DNA of 64,000 nucleotides, from the NCBI GenBank assembly GCA_003586115.2, contig QVOM02000057.1, positions 5,919,461 through 5,983,460 of the forward strand, given 5' to 3'. Shown here one piece after another: positions 40,456-52,500 of the stretch. This stretch comes from Salvator merianae (taxonomy: Eukaryota > Chordata > Lepidosauria > Squamata > Teiidae). Both the position numbers and the translations under genes were made by a program. Position 1 is the first letter of the stretch. The number at the start of each line of letters is the position of its first letter. Below the pieces are notes generated by a model, which was not told where the DNA came from, did not search any database, and was given only the letters and a program-made list of their open reading frames with translations.

Positions 40456-40940
40456 CATAAGAACCTAAGAGGAACCCAGCTGGATCAGGCCACGACCCAT
40501 TTAGTCCGGCATCCCGACTCATCCAGTAGCCCACCAATTGCTTCTGGGCATCTCAAGCAGAAGACAAAGACAAAACCTTCATCTGCTCTCCAATCCCTGC
40601 AAATGGCCTTTAGAGGAATACTGACTGTCTCTCCAACATGGAGGCAGTACCTAGGCGTCCCTTCTAGTAGCCACTGATACACCTGGCCTCCATGAATCTG
40701 TCCAATGCGTTCTTAAATATATCCAGGCTAATTGCTGTCACCACCTCTTTTGGTAGTAAAGTCCACAGACCGATGACCCTCTGGATGAAGAAACACAACC
40801 CCTTGTCAATCCTAACTCTCCTGCTCAACATCTTCATAGAATGCCACCGCTCCTAGTATTGGGTAATAAGAGAAAATATTTTTTCTCTATCCACCTTTTC
40901 CACACCGTGCATGATTTTATATACTTCTCCAGGCATTCCA
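40456..40940 (+). repeat. Longer CR1-like LINE 3' region
   Basis: The common module followed by the 3'-UTR-like segment, as in 7296-7905. Confidence 0.82.
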
Positions 40941-41254
40941 CTCAGGAAATAAGGGAACCAGTCGTGTGTCTCAAAGCAGAGCCCACTGTCCCAAATGTCC
41001 TGGAGGACTCTGACCCCATACAGCTTCTGTGTTTGCAACAAGGGGGTCTCCCCTAAAAATAGCTACCAGGGTTGGCTTTCTCACTGGCGCCATGGGGACA
41101 ATGCCACAGGCCTATGAAATGTTTACGGTCAACGGAGAAGGGAATAAAACCTTAGAAAGCAGAGCGGGGGGCAGAACCCCCAAATAAAGAAAAAGCGTAA
41201 TTTACTTGGCCTTTACCCCTCATTTTTGCACATTTCAGAGTATGGAGACAGCTT

Positions 41255-41495
41255 TCTCTGCCATGAAAACTGCACAGAGGTACCCGTGGGGTCTGGGAGG
41301 GGCTGTAGCTCAGTGGTAGAGCAAACTGTCTGGGAAGCAGAGGGTTGCTGGTTTGATCCCCAGCCTCTCCCCAGAAGTAGGCAATGGCAAACCACTTCTG
41401 TATCGCTGCCAAGAAAACTGCATAGAGGGAGATTCTCATGCAGTCAACCAGGAGTCTGCTACAACTCAGTGTTACCCAACAACGACAATATCTCA
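41255..41495 (+). repeat. tRNA-derived SINE, well preserved copy
   Basis: ggctgtagctcagtggtaga (A box) and ggtttgatccccagcctc (B box) sit at tRNA-like spacing, followed by aggcaatggcaaaccacttc and gccaagaaaactgcatagag. A partial copy precedes it. Confidence 0.87.
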
Positions 41496-43474
41496 CAACA
41501 TAAACACTCTTAGGAGAAAGCAAAAGAAAAGGTGCTCTAGGTGGGTGGGTGGGGAACCAAAATGTAGACTATTTTTTATGTGGACAGGAGGCAGAACCCA
41601 AACAACGTGACTGTCCCGTTTCAGGGGCGGCCTGCTTTGTACCCAGTGGCGGATGAATTAGAAAGCAAGTATAAAGCATCTTTTTTCTTTTTTGATGTAG
41701 AGATACAGCTGAGGAGCTGAGCGCCACCCCCTTCACAAGCGTCTGGGGTCTTTGGTTTAAAGGATCCACATAACATGCTTGAGGTCGTGGGGGGGGGGAG
41801 GCTAGGAATCTCTTTCCAAAACCCGGGGGAAAGACTGGCTGGGAGTCTGGGCTGCTGAACCAGCCAAGGGCCTGACTCAGCTTTCTCTGGGCTCAAAAGG
41901 GTTCCTTGCAGCTGCTGACACTTCTCTTCCCCCCTGGCAGGAAGTGGCTGAATTAAGCTTCTGTTGGGCCTCAGACCACGTGGTTCCCCTCCGCCCCCCC
42001 CCCCGCTTCCCAAGGAGTTTGCATCTTTTAAAGCCACAGCGGCCTCTGTTTTAAAAAAATTAATAAAACAGCCTCGTTGTTTCCTATGACAGGACACACA
42101 CAATAATGGGCTTTACTTAATTATTTATTGCCAGAGGTGGATGAAGGGACAGAACAGCAACAGTAACCTTGGTGAGAGCCAGCTGTCCCTTTGCACATCT
42201 CACTACTTCGCAAAGCAAAGGCATCCACTCTTCTTGTCTTCTACCCCGCCCACATACGGAAGCCCTCCTTGCCACGTACACCTTTACAGCCTTGAGCAAC
42301 TGCACAAGACAGTCAGCAAGGCTGCATCCAGGTGTTGCTTACTTATTCTGCTATATTTGGATATTCCAGAATAAAACCTGGAGGCTGCCCAAGTGCCTTT
42401 TTGCCCACCAGAGATGGCTGAATAGGCACCCAGAACGCTGTGCAGCATATGCAGAATCCCTATTTGGAAGAGAAATACTCATTAGCTCAGGCGATTAGAA
42501 GGAACAATGCATGCTTCGCTTATCGGGAGGGGTCGATCTAATCTTAATTGTGAACCCTGAGCGCACATTCTTTGGAGTGAAAACCTCAGTATCCCATTAG
42601 CTGGTTGATAGCAAGCAGAGGTTTATCTCCAGCAAACAAGACCACGGCTGCCCAAAGATGAGAGAAGGAGATTTACTGTTGCAACACAGCAATGCCAAGA
42701 CAGACGTATCTCGCTGCCTTATTATTATTTTTTTTAAAAGACCTTGTCGAAAATCCTTGTCGAAAATATCTCCGTCCTTCTCTTTCTTAGTTTCCCCAGC
42801 CTCCACGCAGGACCTTTGCCCTCTTTGAAGTTTGGAAACTGGCTACACATTCGAGCCACAAAATTGGAGGGGCAATTTTGGTTTTTTAAGCAGGAGAGAG
42901 ACAGACGCCAAATCATAGAAATAACTTCTCCCCCAGTTGTGGGAAATGCTACCCTGCCCATACATGGACCAGAGCTGTGGGGGGTTTGCTTATTTTAAAT
43001 CTGCATGCCCCTGGGTATGACACCATGCACCGACAAAATGACCACCCCCTAAAACAGACCACTCGTGTGCTCGGTTTTGAGGACACGGCAAGGCCTTTTT
43101 GGAGAAAGCGTGCGAGCATCCAGCACTCGTGTGCCAAAACCAGGTGCCAAAAACGCAGGTGCACAAGCAACCTTTGGGATTTGCCAAGCACAGATCGTCC
43201 TGTCTGAACACAACTGGCGTTAAGACACCTGACCTGCTCCTGCCTATCTGGGTCTACACATGTGCATGCACAGTCCAATTTTACCACTGTTCCTTGCATA
43301 ACGTGCTCCACCTAAGCGCCAGCTTAGCAACATGCAGGTCCGGCGTAATGTGAGTCACAGCCGGTAACTCAAAACCAGCAGTTACGGGGGAGCAGCGGCA
43401 GAGCTGTTCATCTATTCGGACTGTTTGCTGGCTTCCAGAAGGTAGCCGCTGCGTTATGACTGTAGAAAATGATT

Positions 43475-43945
43475 GTTGTTGGGTACCATCCGGTTGTGGT
43501 TGATTCTGGTTGACTGCGTGGGCCCCCCTATGCAGTTTTCTTGGCAGGGATACAGAAGTGGTTTACCACTGTTTACTTCTGGGGAGAGGCTGGGGATTGA
43601 ACCGGCAACCCTCTGTTTTCTAGGCAGTTTTGCTCTATCACTGAGCTACAGATACTTCCAGGCTCCATGGGCCCCCCTATGCAGTTTTCTTGGCAGGGAT
43701 ACAGAAGTGGTTTGCTATTCCCTACATCTGGGGAGAGGCTGGGGATCGAACCAGCAACCCTCCGCTTTCCAGACACTTTGCTCTACCACTGAGCTAGGAC
43801 CACTCCGTGGGTTCTCTATGCAGTTTTCTTGGCAGAAGTACAGAAGTGTTTTGCCATTGCCTACTTCCGTGGCAAGGTTGGGAATCGAACTGGTGGCCCT
43901 CTGCTTTCCAAGCTCTTTGTATTACGCCCGAGCTGAAGCCCCCCC
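43475..43945 (-). repeat. tRNA-derived SINE cluster, three copies, reverse orientation
   Basis: The plus strand shows cagttttcttggcagggata and ggggattgaaccggcaac repeated three times with ~160 bp spacing. Confidence 0.85.
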
Positions 43946-44806
43946 CCGCAAAAAAATTATTACTTACAGCAATTTCTGCTTACACCATTGAGGTGGATCA
44001 AGATGAGAGTCAGGAAATGGCCCTCAAAACAATCTGAACTCAAGACTCTTTGGTCCTAGTGTGACACTAGTGCAGCCAAAACAATTGGAGACTGCTGTTC
44101 ACTATTACATACACACAGGCAGCGACGGATACTGTTACACACTCATTCATGTGCTTGTGAACGTATGCACACACGTTATATCAGAACTTTGGCATGCCTT
44201 GTGTGACCCATTTTCCCATCCCGAATTTGGCAGAGGCCTAGACAGATTAGAGAAGGGAGTGTTTTGCACCCGCCTCCAGCTGAGAGTGAACCCCAAAGTG
44301 TATAAAATTAGTTCGCCTTTCCTGTCAACCTGGCGATGGCAGATAGGGGGTGTCTGGCAAGGAACCACACTTGCACCCATACACACTAGTGTACCCCCAC
44401 ACAGCTCATATTCCTGGCGCTTCAGGAGTCAGACAAAGGTTCGGATCCCTGCTCAGTCCTGGGTCACCTTGGGCCCAAACCTCCTCTCGGCCTCGGCCTC
44501 CCCTACCTCACAGGGATGTTGTGAAGATAAAAGGGAGAGGAGAAGTGGCTTGCAGGAAAGATCAGGGTAGAAAGCCACAAACCAGTCGACGCTGTGCTCA
44601 CTACCCGTCCAAGCATCTAGGAACACACTCAGAAGCATTTTAAAATGGAGAGTGGTATGAAAGTCTCTTACATCGATAAAATCGATAAATAATAAATAAG
44701 TGCCTATTCACATATGCGTGTGTGTGAGAGACAGAGAGACTTGGTCTCTATGCATGTACATCCAACCGTGTATCTACTAACTGGGTGTGTCTGTGCTTAT
44801 TGCAGC

Positions 44807-44808
<2 letters not shown>

Positions 44809-44836
<28 letters not shown>
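44809..44836 (+). repeat. Microsatellite (CA)n
   Basis: About 14 CA units, 115 bp before the assembly gap. Confidence 0.95.
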
Positions 44837-44837
<1 letters not shown>

Positions 44838-44951
44838 TCATCCATGCACGTGCGTACACGTATACACGCATCCCGACACCCCAGGCAGCACAATGTATAG
44901 CGGAAGCAGCACACACACCCTTTTCATAAGAACATGGAGCCGGGGGGGGGG

Positions 44952-45208
44952 NTNNNNNNNNNNNNNNNNNNNNNNNNNNNNNNNNNNNNNNNNNNNNNNN
45001 NNNNNNNNNNNNNNNNNNNNNNNNNNNNNNNNNNNNNNNNNNNNNNNNNNNNNNNNNNNNNNNNNNNNNNNNNNNNNNNNNNNNNNNNNNNNNNNNNNNN
45101 NNNNNNNNNNNNNNNNNNNNNNNNNNNNNNNNNNNNNNNNNNNNNNNNNNNNNNNNNNNNNNNNNNNNNNNNNNNNNNNNNNNNNNNNNNNNNNNNNNNN
45201 NNNNNNNN
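44952..45208. other. Assembly gap (N run)
   Basis: Unresolved bases with a single stray T at 44953, preceded directly by a run of ten G (44942-44951). The gap begins at a poly-G tract in a GC-rich island, which is typical of sequencing drop-out. Confidence 0.99.
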
Positions 45209-46560
45209 TGGCGGGGGGTGGGGAGGAAAAGGGAGCCAGCCGGCGGCGACACAGGGGGACAAAGGGGCCGAGCCGGGCGCGCAACCAAGGCGCACCAGAA
45301 CCGGGATCCGGCTGTCTAGGTGCTCCACGAAGAAGTGAAGCAAGAGCGCCCGGAGGCAGAGAGGGTAGAAGGGGCGCCGAACCGGTTCCCAGTTTTGCAA
45401 ACAAGGAAGAAACGAGGAGGAGGAGGTGGGAAGGGAAGGGAAGGCAGGCTGGAAAACGGGAGGAAGAGAGAGGAGTGGTTTCGGGATCCTGGTGATTCGG
45501 TTTCGGTGCCCAGTTGCCAAGCCTCGGTGGTGGCGGCGGCGGTTTTTCTCCTTGCTCGCTTTTTGAGGCGAGCGGGCAGACGATCGCGACCCGGAACCCC
45601 GATCCAAATCAAGCGACCTTTCTTCTCCCCTCCTTCCTTGGCGCCGGTTCGGTTCACACGTGCGCTTGGCTCCTGGCTGGGCTGGGGCCGGTTTCCTGGG
45701 GCGAAGGGACAGGCAAGGATCGCCTCTCCTCCTCCCTCCGCGTTGGCTTCTATCTGTTGTTTCTGCCTCCTGGCTTCAGCGCGGGCGAAAGCGGCGTAAG
45801 TGTGTGTGCCAAAGGAAGTCCAGTCTAGTTCTGGTGCCAGTTCGGATCCTCAGGAGCGCCCCCCCCTACACACCCCGCTCCCTTCGCTCCAGCGGTGCCA
45901 GTAAGGGAAGAGAAAGGGAAGACCCGCGAAAAGAAGAAGAAAAGCAAAACAAATAAAAAAAGCGGAGCGGCGGCCGCTTCTCTTTTTACAAGCGAGCCAA
46001 AGAGCGAGCGAGCGAGCGAGCGAGCGGGCAGGCGCTCCGGTTTCGATCCAGCTCGGATGGCGGCTCCGTGCAGCCCGGAGAGCGGCCCGGCGGCGGGAGG
46101 GACGGGCCCCCGCGTGTATTTCCAAAGCCCCCCGGCGGGAGAAGCCACCACAGAGGAAGAAGAAGGCCCTGTTCGGCGCCAGGGCAGGGTGACGGTGAAA
46201 TACGATCGCAAGGAGCTCCGGAAAAGGCTGCACTTGGAAGAATGGATCCTGGAGCAACTCACGGACCTGTACGACTGCCAGGTAAAGAGCCCCTCCCGGC
46301 CCGGCTAAAGCGCCTGCCGCCCCCCTGAAACGCCCCCCCCGGCTCCCACTAGATGATCACCCCGTCTGGAGGATGTTTCCCATAGAACCCAGGCTCCCCG
46401 CCCCTCGCGCTCCCCCCAGCCCCCGAAGTGCCCCCTTTGCAGCCTGCCCCAGCTATAGTCTCTGCCCAACCGGATTTCTCTTCCCCGGGGCCGCAGCCGA
46501 GGAGGGTGGGGTAGGGCCCCCCGGCAAAGGAAGCAACCCCCCCTCCCTACCCCCGCCCCC
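45209..46560 (+). promoter_or_regulatory. CpG island, promoter and 5' UTR region of PPP1R14B
   Basis: GC- and CpG-rich sequence runs from the assembly gap through exon 1 into intron 1. The 5' UTR just before the start includes a (GAGC)n run at about 46002-46026. The upstream part of the island is lost in the gap, so the core promoter may be missing. Confidence 0.7.
46057..46281 (+). CDS. PPP1R14B: PPP1R14B exon 1
   Basis: 225 bp, residues 1-75, MAAPCSPESG through LYDCQ, including the phosphorylatable Thr46 in RVTVKYD; donor GTAAAG. Confidence 0.97.
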
Positions 46561-49500
46561 CTAAGCCATGGAAGCTGAGCCCCCAAACACGCGCAGAGTG
46601 CCAGAATAAGCCAAGCCCAAGCCCAGCAGCCAGCCAGACGCCCCAAATGGTGTCTCCGAGGCTTTTAAGCCGGCGCCTGAGGGCCGCTAGCCTTTCAAAG
46701 GGTCTCTGCCCCCAGGCGCGTCCATGGCAGCGAGGCGGTGCTGGAAAGGCGGCTGCAACTGTGATCCCCACCTGCACAGCGATAAATATCACAGATGCAC
46801 CATTTTCCCCCGTGGTGGCAGTACAAAGGAAACCGTGTCAAACAAAGGGAGTGGGTGGGCCAGGGCCGTCAACGCGGGGCTGCCTTGCACAAGCGTTTCG
46901 GGGCCACCTGCTCCGGGGGGGGTGACTGGAAAAGCCCCCACGGCGCGGCGCCCTGCTCTAAGCCCCAGGTCCCCCCCCCGTCCAGCTCCGTGGAGTTTGC
47001 AAAAACCCTCGTGATGCCTCTGTGTCAGCTCCAGGCCCTTTTATGGCTTCACGCCCTTCCCTGAAGCTAACTAACCCCTTAACCTGGCTAAGATCCTGCC
47101 GTCTCTTGCACCACCCTGGCGGTGCCCTCCCCAAACCCCCCCCCCCCGACGGCTGAAATAAGACCACCCCGGCTCGGGGGAGGGGCCTAGCGGAGGCGCT
47201 ACCTCCTTTGTTATCGCCGGTTCTAAAAATGGGACAATGAGTTCGGGTTACCTGTGGAGCAGGATTTTCCCCTCGCCGCCTCCTTTTCACCGCCTTGCCA
47301 GGCAGGATCCTTTCCAGTTAATTCCATCAGCTGCCTAACGCGGCGTTTTTGCAAACTCGGGTCTCTTTCCCGGCGCGGCTTCAAGTCTTTCCCCAAATTC
47401 AGAGCCACCCAGTCTGTCTAGGGATTTTGACTGATTTATTTTGTCAGGGGGCACAAGGACCTATGTTTCTGCCCCCATGCTATAGTGGTACGTCATGGGC
47501 AGTTGTTGGGGGCTTAAAGGCCACCTGTTTTTGGATGCACCCCGAATTACTACTAGAGGAAATTGCTGAAAACAGAGGGTCGCCGGTTCAATCCCCAGCC
47601 TCCTCCTGTGAGTAGGCAATGGCAAACCACTCCTGTATCCCTGCCAAGAAAACTGCATAGAGGGGCCCATGGAGTCTGGGAGGGGCTGTTGCTCAGTAGT
47701 AGAAGAAAGGGCCTGGGAGTCCAAAGCTTGCTGGTTCAATCCCCAGCCTCTCCCTATAAGAAGGGAATGGCAAACCACCTCTGTATCACTGCCAAGAAAA
47801 CTGCATCGAGGGTCCCACGGAGGTGCCCATGCAGTCAACCAGGAGTCAGCCACAACAGCTAGACCCTAACCTTGCTGTCCTCGAAGACAGCGAGCCAGAC
47901 TCAAATTCCGCCATTGTTCATTCTGTTGATTGTCACGACATGGCCACCCTCTGCAGTGATGTGCTTTCTACTGCCTTGGAGCACCATGAATTTGCCTGCC
48001 AGAGACTTCCAACTCCTCAGCCCTCAGCCTGGGCAGGGTATCTCTGGCAGACGCCCTTTGCTCTTTTCTTCATTTGCTAAGTTTCTAGGCCTAAGAAGAC
48101 GGAACCCTCAGCTGCCCATGAAATGCTCCTGTTGTTCCCGGGAGCCCAGAAATGAATTCATCCCATGGAAGGTCTGCACCACTTCCTGCCTGCCTTCCTC
48201 CCTCCAAAAGTGAAGCCGGGAGTCCTTGCTCTTGCTCTCTAGTTAAGCCTAGCGGTGAAGGTCGCTTAAGGTCATTCAGCACACAACCCTCTGGGCCGGG
48301 CGTTTACTCCAGACCTCTGGAGCAGTCCGTTTTCAAATCCTCCCCCCCCGCCTCCTTAGGGGAAGACACGGGAACACGTTCCAAGGCCAAAGTTTCCTCC
48401 CTCCGATGTTGCAGATTTGTGGCAAGTGGGGAAACCAGGGGAAGCGGAGCTGGTTTCTGCAGAAAATCGCCTCCCTGTTCCCTCCCGCTCAGCCCTTCAG
48501 CGTGTGTGCTGCCCACAACCGGAAGGTCACGTAATTGTCCCTGGACAGAGGCACCGGCCCTCAACAGCTGGGAGTTTTAGAGACTCATGTGGGGGGGGTC
48601 CCATGTCCCTTCCACAAGAAATGCCTGGCCTTTTAGGCCCCTGCTCATTCAAGCATTTAGGAAACGGCACCGTTACCACCAGCAGCATTATTGCTGCATT
48701 CTTATCCTGCCTCACGCTTAGCAGTGGGATTTGGTTCTCAAAAGAGGCAGAAAGAATCTCTTGCATTCTCTGCCCCCTCCCTTGCAACTTTGAGGCTGCA
48801 CTCTGCACATGGATACGTGCATGTGTGTTTCTGTCTAGAGACGTCCAGGGGTTTTCTGGCCGTGGCAGAATTCAAACACCAGGCTGGGCTTAATTTGGCC
48901 CCCATCAGCTCACAACGGTGCTATCAACTTTCTGTTCCTTTGTCCGCCCACACACACACACGCGTGCACACCCTCTCTCTCCCTCACACACACACGCGTG
49001 CACGCGCATCTTTCCCCACCAAATGCCATCTGGCACCCCGCCAGCCCCCGGCAACGCATTATTGGGGGGTTGGATTTCGCTGGCCCAGATGGGCTTCCCT
49101 GCCTGAGCAGGCTAATAGGGCTGTAAGTAGCCGGAGACAGCTTAGGTGAGGTTTTCAGAAGCTGTGTACTTCTGGCAACCAAACACAAGAATTAGCTCAT
49201 GAAGGCCGGCCTGGCGGGGAAGGCACGGTTGACCTGATTAACTTTGTCCTTGTTCTGCGTGGGAAACGTACCTTGGCACGCTCTTCCTTGCGTTCTGACC
49301 CCTTCACATCTCTCGCCGGCATCTGCATTACGAGGCTGGACCGGCAGACCAGAGCGGGCACCGGGCTAAGGAGGGCAGGAGCGGGTGACTGATCAGGCCA
49401 CTTCCCAGCATGCATTGCGTGGGGTCAAGCTAAGCAGGGTTAAGTGGGGAAGCAAGAACATCACCTGACTGAAGGAAGTGGAGAGAAAAAGGAGAGGAAA

Positions 49501-52500
49501 ATCAGTCCAAGATGCGTCGGTTTGAGCTGCATAGGTTTGCATGTCCTAGAACCGCAGATCTGAGTTTGAGGGACCTTGGAGACCATCTAGTCCACCCCGG
49601 TCTCTTGGAAGGGGAGGTTGAGTGGGTGGGAGGGAAGGCTGCTTCATCAGTATTTTCAGCCTTTAGAGGGTCCCTGCCTGTGTGGGAAGGAAGCAAACTA
49701 AAAGTGGAAATGCCTCTCCAAAGACGGCCTCAGCCATCTGTTCTTCATTTCTGCAGTGCTTTTATTAAAATGGAACTTTAATCATTACAAGATATCACTA
49801 ATTTTTTAAAATATCAAACCTTTTTTTTTTTAAAAAAATAAATTTAAATTCTTTAAAAACCCTACACAGAGTTAAAACCTTCCACTCATTGGGGAGTAGG
49901 GAGCTTTGTTTCCCAGGGCTGAAGCCAAACCGAGGTGACTGAGAAGCAGGGAGAAGGTGTTGACATATGCAGACACAGCCCCCTGCCTCGTGCAAATAAA
50001 TTTAGGAACAGACAGATTAGAGAGTAGAATAACTACAGCCCTCCCCGTGAGAATTGTGGAGGTAGCTGATGCCATTGAATAGCGATGCAAAAAATAACGG
50101 AATTAACTGAGATGGGAAAGGGCACTGCTTCACGTTGCCTTCTCTCCTGGCTAATAAGTCTCGTGCCAGATCTGAGGGCAGTGAAGAGCTCCTTTCTGGA
50201 AATGCATCTCCCATGATCTTCTGCTAAAGCATCATGGGAGTCGCAATCCCAAATCCAGAACTTTTCCAGACTACAGAATCAGCTGGTTGGGTTGGGAACA
50301 TGACTCTTTTCCTGAAACACTGCTACCCACCACAACCAAACTTGAAAGTCTTGCTGGGGTGTGTGTGTCATTAAAAAAAAACAAAAAACAACACACAGAA
50401 GTGACAGGCAGATCAAACTTCCACTTTGCCACCTTTGCCTTCAGCCTGGGGTGGTACCATATTTTTTCTGCCACTTTCATTTTGGAGCAGGCATCCCTAT
50501 CCTCACCAGAGGCCAAGATTTATTGCTATTTATTTATTCAGGGTTATTTTTATCTGGCCCTCAAGCCTAAAAAAGGCTTCAGGAGTGGCCAACAGTATCT
50601 AATCTTAGGCAAGCTCTTGCCTCTGACTTACAATCTAAAAAAACCCCATAACACACAAGGAAAAGGGGTCTGGGAAGTAACTGGGGGGGGAGAACAGGAC
50701 AAATTAGGATGAAGGAATTATAACACAACACCTTCTCCTCTACAGTAAGGGAGCAGTAGCTATTAGGGACGTGCATGAGCAAAATCCACATTTTTGATAT
50801 GCTGTTGAAATGAAAACTGGGATTTTCGCTTCGTTGGCAAATCGCAACATCAAAAAAGTGGTTTTTCACATTCGATTTTGCAGTTTTCCCCATTGAAAAT
50901 GCCCTTTTCTTGGGTTAAGACACAGAGAAAATGCAAATATTCGATTGAATATTCTGCTTTTGTGAGGGTAAAGACTGGCTAATTTCAAACTCTGAAAATG
51001 TGAAAAATGCATTTTCGATTCAATCTGAATATCTGCGAATGCAAAATATTCAATCGATTTGCGAAGGGGAAAGAAATTTGGAACATCTCTAGTAGCTATG
51101 GATCATGGGAACTGTTATCCAAAATAGGACCTTGGTGAGTTCTTCCACACATGGTGCATATCTTCAGTTGCTTTTACTGATGCTTTGTAAACCACCAAAT
51201 AAATAAAATTGTAGCTACTTCTTATACGGAACAATGGAAAGAGAGTTCTCCGGATCTGGCTAAACCGCAGCCCAGTAAGAGAATACGCTTGTGGTAGATC
51301 CCAGCAAATTCTTGAGGCTGGATCCCAGTTTGGGGAGCGGTGGTGGAGAAGCAGACACAAAACTCTCCAAGAAGTTTTCCACTTGTGGAAGCAGAATGAA
51401 AACTGCTGCTCACACCTTCTGATGCTTCTTAGGTGTTTTCCTTCTGCGGGGTAGGAAGGTACCCCGTTTAGCCCCTCCGGTGTTCAAACTGGGGGGGAAC
51501 AAAGCTCCAGCCAACCTACTCCCCCCAACCTACACAGCGCTTGAGAGAGCCACGTCAAAAACTGAAGGGGCACATTCTTTCTGCCCCCCAATAACCTGAG
51601 CACCCCAACTCTACCCTTCAGCTTACAATACGAGTGGTACATAATTCTTAAGGGTTGCTTTCTTGCCATGGGCCTCTCCATTCCAGTAAATAAATGGTCT
51701 TTCGTGGGGCTTCCCCTTTCTCCTTACCCCCAAACTCAGGAAGAAGAGATTCCAGAATTAGAAATAGATGTTGACGAACTTCTGGACATGGAGAGCGATG
51801 AATCTCGGAGTGCCAGGGTGAAGGTAAGATTATAGGAATGTCTCTTTTCTAAAGAGATAGGGGTACAGGGGAATTGTTTAGGAACATTGGATCTTTTGTA
51901 CTATGAATGAAGCCAAGACATAGAGGAACCTTCCTTCCCTCCCTCCCTCCTTCCTTTCTTTTCTTTTCTTTTCTTTTCTTTTCTTTTCTTTTCTTTTCTT
52001 TTCTTTTCCCCTTCCCTTTCCTTCTAATGAACTTTTGTGCTTTAGGATAAGGAGGAAAACCTGATGCTCAAAAGTTCTAAATATGCATAATGCAAGGGAG
52101 AGTCAACATTGGCACCGATCTCAACCCCAGAGGCCTCCCAAATCCGTACAAGATAAGGCAATTGCCTCATGAACAGCTAGCACACTTAAAATGACTTTTA
52201 TCGGGCACCTGTCTGCCTGCTGTCATTTGAAGTGCAAATTCTTCACCAATCTGATATGCATGTTTTTTCTTCATGTGGAAATTTACCAGCATTGCTGCTG
52301 ATTATTCAAACCAAACCAAACCAAACCTCCTTTCTTTTTTTGGACTACAGTTCCCATGATTCTTATCCATTAGTAGATCATGGGAATTGTAGTCTCGAAG
52401 GAGAAATTTTTCATTCTCTAGTGGGAGGGAATGACATGGGTTCCTTGTCCTTGATGCAGAGTGAAATTCATCCACAAAGGCCTTTCAGGTTGCCATGAGA

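Larger units (their letters stand above)
28600..44951. other. Intergenic region between PLCB3 and PPP1R14B, overview
   Basis: No exon of a known gene was recognised on either strand. Besides the listed repeats, 28640-29640, 29940-31050, 31930-33790, 35170-36215, 36790-37530, 37615-38020, 40940-41250, 41500-43475 and 43950-44430 contain nothing I can name. A non-coding antisense transcript cannot be excluded. Confidence 0.5.
46282..51739. other. PPP1R14B intron 1, overview
   Basis: 5.46 kb. GC-rich for the first kilobase, then a SINE pair, a CA/TG-rich run at 48949-49000, a CR1 end fragment near 49545-49600 and the AT-rich repeat at 50760. No further exon seen. Confidence 0.5.

Noticed and set aside
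41290..41365. A true tRNA gene
   Set aside because: The A and B boxes are present, but the sequence continues into a repeated non-tRNA body and recurs many times in the window. It is a SINE head.
44785..45607. Open frames of 134-236 codons spanning the N run
   Set aside because: They are open only because unknown bases are not read as stops.
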